Shown: one piece after another, positions 54,673 through 64,000 of the stretch
Position numbering within the stretch: position 1 is the stretch's first letter
Layout: every line of letters begins with the position of its first letter
Source: Epiperipatus broadwayi
Taxonomy: Eukaryota > Onychophora > Udeonychophora > Euonychophora > Peripatidae
Assembly (NCBI GenBank): GCA_028023455.1
Contig: JAQFVV010012489.1
Coordinates: forward strand, 1,580,381 to 1,644,380
Length of the DNA: 64,000 bases
Reading direction: 5' to 3'
Position numbers and translations under genes: made by a program
The notes under the pieces: model-generated
What the model was told of the DNA's origin: nothing
The model's database searches: none
What the model saw: the letters and a program-made list of their open reading frames with translations, nothing else

Positions 54673-57600
54673 CTCCAGCAGCTACCTTTTATCTCTACTT
54701 CACTACAAAACTATGAGACTTAAATTAAAAACACTAATATTTTTAATCCAAGCTCATCAGCTTATATAGTCATATAGGTCTGAACTCAGTTCATACCTAT
54801 ACATTTTGGTGCCTTTGGTTCTTTAATAACCATAGCCATCACTATCCTATTAGGCAGGATTGGGGACCATGTGATGTTTATTAGTTTATTATAATTATTT
54901 AGTGCATAATGATTAATGCTGTTTTTATAATGTTAGTTTTGTACTAATTACTATTTCAACTAATTTCAATAGAACATGAAGTTTGCCACTAATTCTGCAT
55001 GTTTTAGCATAGTAGCTGTGGAGTTGGAGTTTAAGTGCTAATCGTATGTATAAAGATAATAGGAAAAGAGATTGGCTTTTTTTATTTAATATTTCCTATA
55101 AAATAACAAACCAAAAACTGTAACTATATATAATCGATCAATAATAATAAATCTCTCACTTATAATTAGGTAAACTTACAAAAGGTAAACTATATTTTTT
55201 ATCTAAAACTATGCTATTATGTACGTGCATATTCCATGTAAATATACATTGAAATCAAAGAGACTTTTATTAATCTTAAAATATTGTTAGAATAAGTAAA
55301 ACAAATAATACTAAAGTTTCTTTAAATGTAAACATCATCCTTTTCCATTTTATATTACAATGTTATAATATCTAATAGAAATTTGATATGGATAGGCAAA
55401 ATAAAATATTAGTTTATGCATGTTTAATGTCACAATGTCACAGAGTAAATATCAAAATGCAATAGTGAATCTAATACATGTGACCATAGATTAATGATAA
55501 GTGTCAACCTTATAAAGATACTACATGAAAACCAAATTTAATTAAAAAAATATATACATTTTATTGACATTTAAGTGATTTCATGTTATCATTAATAACA
55601 TCTATATTTATGAAGTTACTACAGTTTTCCAAAGTAACAAAGAAAAAAAAATCGAAAGTGAAATGGTACTATTTTATATTCGATGTTGTTTTCTATAAGA
55701 TGAAAAAAAAATCTTAGCTAGGATTATATAAAGAAATATTATAATTATTTGCTAATAAAATAACTAATTTAGAATATAGTTTCTGTAACTATGTCACAGG
55801 TAAAAGTTTATTTTAATAATACATTGATCTTATCTACTGATATCGAAACTGTAAAAAAATAAAGAAGTTTAAGAAAATCACTTGCATTAAAGTGTATATG
55901 AATGAAGTATTATAAGTAATATATATATGATATAAAATATAGGAAGAAGCTTCTAAATAAACTAACTTAGAATCACAAGTAATGACAGATTTAATAAAAT
56001 GGCAAGAGTAAAATAAATATATTGCTACATGTATTCCTGTACATTGCCGTTTGACATATAAGAGGAATTTTATCATCTTTTACATAAAAATGAAATAACT
56101 GCATAATGAGAGGCATCTGACTCTCTCAAGTAAAAGATGTTTGTCATAAGAGGAATTCACCATCTCTTACACAAATAAAAATTATATATATATTACTGCA
56201 TATGACAACACCAAGTATATAAAGGCCACTATTCAAATTATTTATATAACAAACTATGTTTACTAACATCTTACTTCTGGTACTGGTATTCTTAATGACT
56301 CACTATAAATCAGCACAATTCTCTTTACCTTGGAATGAGCTATTTCTAAGATTTCAAGTTAATAACTAATAGTAAATATTAATAATCATTATATAACTCT
56401 TAACAATTATAATCATTCACACCAAAAATAATTATATGGAATGTTTGCAAACATATATTATTCATAAATAAATAAAAAACATTTTTAAATATTATTTTTG
56501 CTGTTTTAAAAGAACATTTTTGGGAGATCTAAAAGGTAAAGAAGTGCATAGCAGCAATTCATAATAAAATGATTATTGATGGAAAGAATATCTTTGTTTT
56601 TTTCCTTTTTTTAATATAAGGTCCTAAATTCAATGTTCATTTTCAATCTGATTTTCAGTGGGTTTCCTGGGTGATAATTGTTGACAAGATAAGAAAATGA
56701 TGATTATTAAAAAAAAGTTCATTCTTGTTAAATTTTAAAAGTTTTAGATAAAATCTTATTGTTCTTGAAACTTGTTTGGACAATTACAGAAAAGATAGAT
56801 CTCATTTTTGTTAGAGAGGCTTTTATTTTACTTTAGCCAATTGTTTTGTTTTAACATTATGTAAATTTGGCTGTAATGTAGGTAACTAGAATGAAGGCTT
56901 CACAAGCCCTGGTAGACTATCTTTATCTAGTTGACTATCATGGTTAATAACTTTAATAATATTACCATTTTAAAAAACTGTTAAAATGATAATAGTTGAA
57001 ATGAACGTTTTTTTATCAAGTAAAAATGTTTTTTTTTTTGTTAAGGGTAAACAACCCCTCTAAGTGCAAAATTAATGATATCTGAAATTACTATAGTTAC
57101 TTTCTAAAGACTACATGACTCTAAAATTTTCCATTGTCTACTTTGTATACATACATCTTGAACCTTTCTTTTTGAATGCCCTGCATTCAACTACTTCTAA
57201 AAATAACTTTAATATTAACAAAAAATAATAAAATATAACTTAAATAATTAACTTTTATATAATTTTATTAAATTTAAAATCATATATCTTCCTTGTTCTT
57301 TTAAATACATAACACACAAATATTCTTTGACAAATATTAATACTAGAATAATTGCCCATAATATTTCAATTATTTTTTTTTATTTAAAATAACTTTTTTA
57401 CTTAAATGTGAATAAAAGATTTTAATCTCAACAACTTCCAAAAAAATACAGTTTGAAATGAAAAACTATTTTACACATTTAACAAATAGACACAACAGAT
57501 TTTTATTTTTAAAGTCAGATTTTTAACTATAATTACATACAATTAAAATGAAAAAAATTTTTTTTGGTACTTTAGTATTAGTCAACCAATGACATATTAC

Positions 57601-58757
57601 ACTTACAGATTTTCTTTCCAGTAGACATCACTGATGACAATGTTTTCATGGCAACCAAGTCACTGGCATGATACTAAAGAACCTTATTATTCATCTAACA
57701 TGAGAAAAGTCCCAGATATGGCTAGATGTCATATAATTTTTAAAAATATGCATTTAATTTAGAAAAATTATTTGAACATTGCTGTTATGAACTATTAAAC
57801 AAAGTTTTTCTTAAAATGGATCTAAAGTGTCATGATAATACTAATAAGAGGAGTTGCTAAATGTTTTGTTTATGTGCTAAAATGAGTTTTATTAGAAATG
57901 GAAAAACATTTTCATGTGTATTCATCATCAACATTTGAACACTTGTGCATATAAATGCACTCTCTTTTTCTCTCTGCAATTATTATTGCAATATCTTTTT
58001 ATAATTAGATATTCTATTTTTTGGTTAGTTATTTTTTGTTGATATCTTAATGTGTATTAATTTTAAATTAAATTGTGTCATTGGTATGTATATTAACTTA
58101 TGAGTACCATATTCTTTAAATCAGCATTAATTTTACTGAATACTAAATGATTTTATATTATTAATGTAGTGATAAAAATAATTATTGGAAATGCAAAATA
58201 TAATTATCTATGTCTAAATTGTAATTAGGCATCAGCTATAGTTTCATGCATGAGTATGAAGTAACAATGATATGTATATCGCTTTAAAAATAATTTTATT
58301 AGGTACTATATACTTAATAAAAACATTAGCCTGCTTTATTTCTCCATTGTATTGTTTGAGTTTCCATGAAAACTTTTCTTTCAAATACAGGATAGCTCCC
58401 AAATAAAATAGTTTCATAGAAAACAATTAAAGTGGAGCTAATGCTTCCATATAATCATAATGCACTTTTTTTAGATCTTTCTCTTTTTTAAATTGTAGTC
58501 AAGATGCTAAGACTTAAGTACCAATCTTTGATTTATATTTGTTATAATTAGATCTTTACAATTGTTCAACTGGTGTATAAAAGTGATATATGCTTAAATT
58601 TGCCTGACAATAAAAAAATTTTGATCATGCTGTTTTCATAGCCCATGGTAAATTTTGATATACAGATAAATGGTTGTATGCAAATATACTTTCACTCACC
58701 TTTCAAATATATAAAGACAGTAATTGAATTCTCATTTAAACATAAACCCTAAACATC
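54673..58757. other. AT-rich intergenic DNA with one ~60-nt diverged repeat
   Basis: 54740-54815 (minus) resembles 31095-31160 (plus) over ~60 nt ('GAACTGAGTTCAGACCTATATG...TGGATTAAAAA' against 'GAATTTAGTTCAGTCCCATATAG...TGGATTTAAAAA'). Nothing coding recognised elsewhere. Confidence 0.35.
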
Positions 58758-58868
58758 AAGCGCTGATAGCCGAAAGGTCAGCGCAGCTGCCTTGCAAGCA
58801 AGCAGTTGATTGCAGACGGTTGTTGCGGGTTCACCTCCCATCCGATGCTATGACATATGGAAAAAAAA
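58758..58868 (+). repeat. tRNA-derived SINE, copy 8 (long-arm type)
   Basis: AAGCGCTGATAGCCGAAAGG head (A box TAGCCGAAAGG matches the consensus TRGYNNARNGG), CTGCCTTGCAAGCAAGCAG, extended arm GTTGATTGCAGACGG, GGGTTCACCTCCC (B box), ATCCGATGCTATGACATATGG and A-tail. Candidate short target repeat CCCTAAAC / CCCTTAAAC. It is one of the best-preserved copies for Pol III promoter boxes. Confidence 0.9.
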
Positions 58869-60004
58869 TCCCTTAAACTATTAGATAATTTCCTCAACAC
58901 ATCTCATGACATTGCTTGTAGCTTTGATAATTTTCATATCTTCAGGCTATGTTTGTTAAATTGCTTGTCCCTAAATAATTTACTTTTGTTTGTTGTCTGT
59001 TCACCATTAAGAAATGCATAATAAGTTAGGGAAAAAAACATATTTAGTTTCGGACTGGCTATGTTTCATAAAATTTTGAATTTCTACATAAAGAAATGGA
59101 TAGTCAAAGATGTAGATAAACTGACTGATAGACAGAAAACGAGACAAATAGATGATAGTTAGACAAGTAGATGAAAAAAAGATGAAAAACATGTAATAAC
59201 ATAAATAAGTAATTGAATAGGTGCGTGTATGTATGACTATATAGGAAAAGAAAAAAGTAATTTTAAATATAAATGAATAATAATAAAAAATTAAATAAAT
59301 ATTAAGGTTTCTTTTTGTATATTATTCTTGATTGGAACTCTTCTACTCTTATAAAAACAGTCTATTATTTTTACTGAAAGTTATTTTAACTATTGTAAAT
59401 AAACTTTTAAAATATTGCTTTTAGAGAATATATAACTTTTTTTTAATCTTAAATATTACATATTGAAAATATTCGTTAAATAAAATGTTTTGTTATTAAA
59501 CCTTCCATTAGATTTATTATTTTTTAATAATGTTTAACGGTTATTAATATCATTATCCTGAAATATATATATATATTGAAATGATGACAACTATATTTTC
59601 CTACCACATACATAAAGTAGGATTCAAATACACGTAAACGTTTTTTATTTTTAAGAAAGTTTAGAATTTTTTTTATGTATCTGATGAATTGATTATACGA
59701 TAACACTGCTCAGGATGAGGGTGTAGCCCTTTTTAATTAAACTGGAAAAACTTAGATAACAAGCTGTGAATTATAACCAGTCATCAGTTAGAAAACATGA
59801 AGAATCTTATTACTGATTGCATGAATGCCTAAAAAGTTTATGTTCTACATAGAATGATTTAAGCCTGTTGTTTAATGGGTTTTGTAACAGAAATATGTTA
59901 AGTAATCGTAAGTAATTTTCAAAAATGACATTCAAAATAAGATTACTTTTTGGTTTAAAGATACAGAGGGAAAAATGCAATAATTTAGAGTTTAATATTT
60001 TCTT
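58869..60004. other. AT-rich intergenic DNA, nothing recognised
   Basis: 59095-59190 has a cryptic GATA/GACA-like simple sequence. No coding recognised. Confidence 0.4.
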
Positions 60005-61590
60005 TTATTAAAATTAAATTGAATGCACATATATTCTTTCAATATGTCTTTTAGTTGTGGCTTGTATTTTTTTCTGGCATGTCTTTTGTATATTTTATTT
60101 TTATATATTTTGGAATGTCTTTTCTGATCATCCATTGCAGCAATTTGCCAACATTTCCGGGCAACATTTGTCTTCGTAATACTTTTCAATGTCATTAATA
60201 TCCTGATAAAATTGTTCCCCTGATCATGATTGAGTGCACCACAATTTATGGAAAAGACCCTGAACAGAAATAGGGGATGTGTAATTTCAAGGTCATTTTT
60301 GCAATTCATTTTTTAATATACTGTTAGAAGTTTATCAACAAGCTAATTGGAAATTTTTGCTCTGATATTTCTTAATTAGCTATTTGATACATATATTAAA
60401 AACCTTCTATGCTTTTCTTTTATGGTATTTCAACCAATTTTCAAATTTTTAATTTTTTTTCATTGTCTAATTTGGGGACAATTAAATCACCATTCCTATT
60501 AAGAACCTTTACAAACTATTTCATGAGTCTTGGCTTAATATACAGGAATGAAAGAATGATTTTATCCAGACTGACAAGTGGCTGATATACTACTTTCTTC
60601 TAAATGATAGACAATGAGGTTAGGCCTCATAATGACTTAATATTACTGATGTGACTATCCCTTTATAAAGATACCAACAGAATTTTGTGTAGCCCTGCTA
60701 ATGTCCCACAAAAATAGTGATAACTTTACAAAAACATATATCCATTCATGATTCTTGTATTGTATAAGACTAAGATTTTCTGTAATGACATAAGTTTATT
60801 TACTTTAGGTTGTGTATGTGGTGGAACTAAAGATAGCCCTCTGCCATTATGCAAAAGCATTGCTACCAAACAGACATTTAAAAAAACTATAAATAATGTC
60901 ATTCACTGTGATAGTATATGATATCCAAAGCTGCCATAACATCATTAACATTATGAAAAGTGAGATCTTCAGAATAGATATGCAAAAATATTCTTGTTGA
61001 CAGTAAAATAAAATAAAATCATATTTTCTGTGAGGTGATTATATTGTTTCAAACTGAAGACCAATAGGTTCTACTTTATTCTTGGGCAATTCCAGCTCCC
61101 TAATAATATCATTGAATTCTTCCTGTATTATTTTGAGTTGTTCCTTAAAATCATTTGGCATAAACCCATGATCAATTGTTATTGGCCCTGACAATTGATT
61201 CATGCTTATGTCAACTACATAACTCTACATTGTGCATTAGGGGAAGGGGTTTATGAAATGCACATTTCCTCAATATGTACTACATATATTGAAAAGAAAT
61301 GTTAAAATAGTTAATTGTTGTCTTTTTCTTCATAGTCAATACTTTAAGATGGATTACCATGCAGAGGTAGCAATCTGTAATGAGATTACTTGCTTACGTC
61401 TATACCATCAAGACTGAAAATGGCATGGCATATCTTTTTCCAGGCAACCACAATCAAAATTTTTTGAATGTATAGCAACCAAAATCTGGATCTCACAATT
61501 TATCTTGAACAGCTAAAGTATAAAAAGTAAAATCTTCATACATATGATTGTTGTAATATAAAATTTACCAGAGGCAATTATAAAATAGAC
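60005..61590 (-). pseudogene. Pseudogene of a multicopy uncharacterised animal protein
   Basis: Read leftwards, broken frames give in order: 'YTLAVQDKL.DPDFGCYTF' (relatives: 'KLGDQDKxWAPHxVC'), 'GKRYAMPFSVLMV...ITDCYLCM' (relatives: 'AMPFxVPMVWREP..H..DCYFC'), 'FNDIIRELELPKNKVEPIGLQ', 'YSEDLTFHNVNDVMAALDI', 'QGYTKFC', 'HLSVWIKSFFHSCIL' / 'PLVSLDKIILSFLYIKPRLMK' (relatives: 'LVDPxKIxLPPLHIKLGLMKxFVKA') and 'EQFYQDINDIEKYYEDKCCPEMLANCC' (relatives: 'GERFHQDIxxMExRYQGxWxxxMxADYCW'). I recall this family as many near-identical uncharacterised proteins in aphid, spider and other invertebrate genomes; function unknown. At least ten stops or shifts. The 105-residue frame at 59992-60309 is the best surviving piece. 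Confidence 0.72.
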
Positions 61591-62432
61591 CATAAATGTA
61601 ACAGAACTTATTCATGTTGTTTCACACATTTATATAGTATATTTTCAACATGATGAATGTAATGTAACACAAATGAAGATTTCCTTAATAAACACCACAA
61701 GAAAACAAAAAAATAATTCATTAACTGAATACTAATGTAATCCAATTTTTTCTTTAATTTGCATATGCATCCCATTCCTCTCTAAAGCACAAACATAACT
61801 CACATCCTCAAGGTCAGCAACTGTTTCTGAGTTTACCCTGGGATGCAAGATAATGTGATTTCAAAAAAAGAAGGGATGAGGTAATGGTTTAAAAATAAAC
61901 ATTTTCTTTTTAAACCTGCATTCTAGATAAAATATCAATACAAAAAGATCAGTAATAATTACTTTTTGCTGGATCATAACATAAGACAGTAAAATAAAAC
62001 AACAAAATTGAAACTAATATGGAAAGAGAGATACTTTAATACCCAAACGTGTTTTTCAGTATTTTTGACTTTTTCCTCTCTTTACTTTCCAAACAAAAAC
62101 AAATTTCATGTGTTCAATGTAATCTTTGTGTTCCTATATAAAATGACTTAATCATATCTTTATTACAAAAAAAAAAAAAAAAACTTCCTAATTTTTATAG
62201 AACAGTGTGATCAATAATAATGGCATCTTATTTGTAAAGTCATGTTCTGATTATCATATCAAAGAATATATCATGGCAAACTATCTTTCATATTACATTA
62301 AGAATATTATGTCAACTATGTCTTATGTCTCCAATAATACTTATGAATACTTTTAAGCTGTAAATAATCATATTATTGATTACTACTAAGGATTGATTTT
62401 CTTTCTCTTAAATAAGCATACTATATATAATG
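61591..62432. other. AT-rich intergenic DNA with an A17-18 run
   Basis: Poly(A) near 62166-62183. No coding recognised. Confidence 0.4.
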
Positions 62433-62471
62433 AGTGATTGATATATATATATATATTCAAAGGGTCTATTC

Positions 62472-62510
<39 letters not shown>

Positions 62511-62527
62511 AGGGTCTATTCCTGACT
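62433..62527. repeat. Tandem duplication with (AT)n expansion
   Basis: The unit '(AT)n TTCAAAGGGTCTATTCCTGA' occurs twice (ends at ~62475 and ~62525); the second copy has a longer AT tract than the first. Consistent with slippage or unequal exchange through the AT microsatellite. Confidence 0.9.
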
Positions 62528-63269
62528 TAATTTCACCTATTTTTCCCCATAGCTCAATATATGCTGGATTTAAACCTCTCTGAGTACATGTATATATGCA
62601 TGCATCAACACAGTTATATATGTACCACCATGCATATATATGTGAATAAACAACTGTAATATCATTGGTTTATATATATATATATTACAGCATGTATATA
62701 TTATTTAAAATCAGATCTGTTTTAAATTATAGATTTTATTTTGTTAAATAAGTCAATTTGTTATTTTATACTAAAGATCGCACATATATCTATAAAATTC
62801 ATGTATCACCATGATACATATATAATGAAATGTTGTTTAAATGTTTCTAGTAATTCTTAATTTAAAATTAAAGTTGTAGTAAACAAAATCATGCCATTGT
62901 ATACCTGTTAAATATAGTATGTGAGCAAGGTTTTTAAATCTTATTTTTTGCAACAATATTTTCAAAAATGCATTTTATAAATAACAAATTTCAGTGAGCA
63001 GGACTACTTCCAAGTCTTTAGAGAATCAAGATAGCTCATGTTAAATTAAAAGTACTTGGTTTAAAATTTAAACAATAGTTAAATCAATTTTGTAAATTAA
63101 AAATAAGATAGTAAACAAGTGCTAATGGATTTACCAGTTGTAAATTCCAGTTATTGACAAAATAATATATGAGTAGAAAATCATATAAATACACCTATAT
63201 TTTTAACACTCTTGTCTTACTTTGAAAATTTAACATGTGTTACTATCAGAAATCATGCCCATTTGAACT
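62528..63269. other. AT-rich intergenic DNA with TA microsatellites
   Basis: TATATATATATATA near 62670-62685 and several TATATG motifs. Nothing coding. Confidence 0.4.
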
Positions 63270-63500
63270 TTGAAATGATCCAGTAGGAGGCCATACATTT
63301 GCTGTTTTTCCTGTGGGAAGATGGCAACCTCAAACCCCATTCTATGTGTTGCAATGACATGTAACTATCATCACTGAAATGGGAGGTTTCCAGCAACAGC
63401 CTGCTTTTGACATGTTAAACTATGCAACCTATCCAGAGAAGAGTGCCATTACATCTACCATCTGATGTGCCTAAAGTAACAGCTGCACAAAAGATTGGTA
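63270..63500. other. GC-richer patch of unknown nature
   Basis: Distinctly less AT-rich than its surroundings (GGAGGCCATACATTTGC, GTGGGAAGATGGCAACC, GGGAGGTTTCCAGCAACAGC). A short frame 'EMGGFQQQPAFDMLNYATYP' is open for ~34 codons and another of 61 codons starts at 63422, but neither has a recognisable motif or splice context. It could be an exon fragment, a conserved non-coding element or part of an unidentified repeat. Confidence 0.35.
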
Positions 63501-64000
63501 ATATTTTTCCTAAAATCCACAGAGCTCTTAATTCATCTTTAAATCTGAAATTCTTAAAGTTTAAGCTAGCTTATAATATAAATCTAATGTTCACTATTAA
63601 TTCTTAAGTTTTCTGCCTAAATTAAAATCATAAAATTAAACTGGTATGAGTCTTACCTTAGTTTATCTCTATAAATATAATTTTATTTTTTAAAACTATA
63701 ATAACTGCAATCAGTTATTATTTTAATTTCTTTAATACTGCAGTTATGACTATATTCATTTGTTCTAATTACTTTATCTCAATTTAATTTATATCTGTTA
63801 TAATATGCCAATATTTTGAAACAGTGAATACTAAATTTTAATCAACTTTAATGGAGATATAATTATTAAAATCTCAATTTCAATATTTAATGAATGCTAC
63901 TTAGCATATTGAAACACTGTTTTGAAATCCTATTATGCTAGATAATAATTAATCACTACACACTTGTTATTATCAGTTATTGATATTTGTATTATATTTC
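63501..64000. other. AT-rich intergenic DNA to the window end
   Basis: No feature that I can support. Confidence 0.4.

Noticed and set aside
63422-63607. 61-residue frame as a coding exon
   Set aside because: No recognisable domain and no convincing splice signals; kept only as an unexplained patch.

Overview
This is AT-rich eukaryotic DNA, most likely from an invertebrate animal. Several features point that way: non-LTR retrotransposons of several clades, Penelope-like elements (PLEs) with a GIY-YIG endonuclease, short tRNA-derived SINEs with target-site duplications, many fold-back/MITE-like repeats, and no operon-like coding. I cannot name the species. I found no intact host gene, exon chain, rRNA gene or functional tRNA gene. 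Everything recognisably coding derives from mobile elements or multicopy repeats, and all of it is broken to some degree.

Layout. 1-16 kb is AT-rich intergenic DNA with two SINEs, several fold-back repeats, a dinucleotide microsatellite and an 11/22-bp minisatellite. 16.0-17.1 kb holds a 5'-truncated RTE/BovB-like LINE with one frameshift, directly preceded by a near-perfect 75-bp palindrome. 17-32 kb holds a degenerate ~180-bp tandem array, four more SINEs, a 750-bp TTAA-flanked MITE (piggyBac-like ends), two fossil RTE fragments, a hAT-type BED zinc-finger remnant and long fold-backs.

32.7-44.6 kb is the most informative part: a nest of retroelements in two neighbouring host elements. (a) An old minus-strand LINE ('LINE A') is split by a ~240-bp MITE and by a 3.8-kb plus-strand LINE ('LINE B': SGNH-like ORF1 tail, APE endonuclease, RT, CCHC end). 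(b) Beside it, an old minus-strand PLE is split by a younger plus-strand PLE. The younger PLE has the family's tandem layout: a 5'-truncated copy followed by a nearly complete copy, giving two ~1.33-kb pseudo-LTRs (38856-40179 and 42197-43543). Each pseudo-LTR carries the GIY-YIG domain and, near its 3' end, a hammerhead-ribozyme-like core. That core is canonical in the downstream copy and damaged in the upstream one. LINE B and the plus-strand PLE are both strikingly depleted of C on the sense strand, also outside the coding parts.

46.9-50.2 kb contains a second LINE A fragment (minus) and a decayed LINE ('LINE C', plus) with APE tail, RT motifs and a C-terminal Cys/His cluster. 50-60 kb is mostly featureless AT-rich DNA with two SINEs and a second copy of the nested MITE. 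60.0-61.6 kb is a minus-strand pseudogene of an uncharacterised multicopy animal protein family. The last 2.4 kb has AT microsatellites and a small GC-richer patch.

All family names come from reading translated motifs by eye; no database search was run. Boundaries of decayed elements are approximate.
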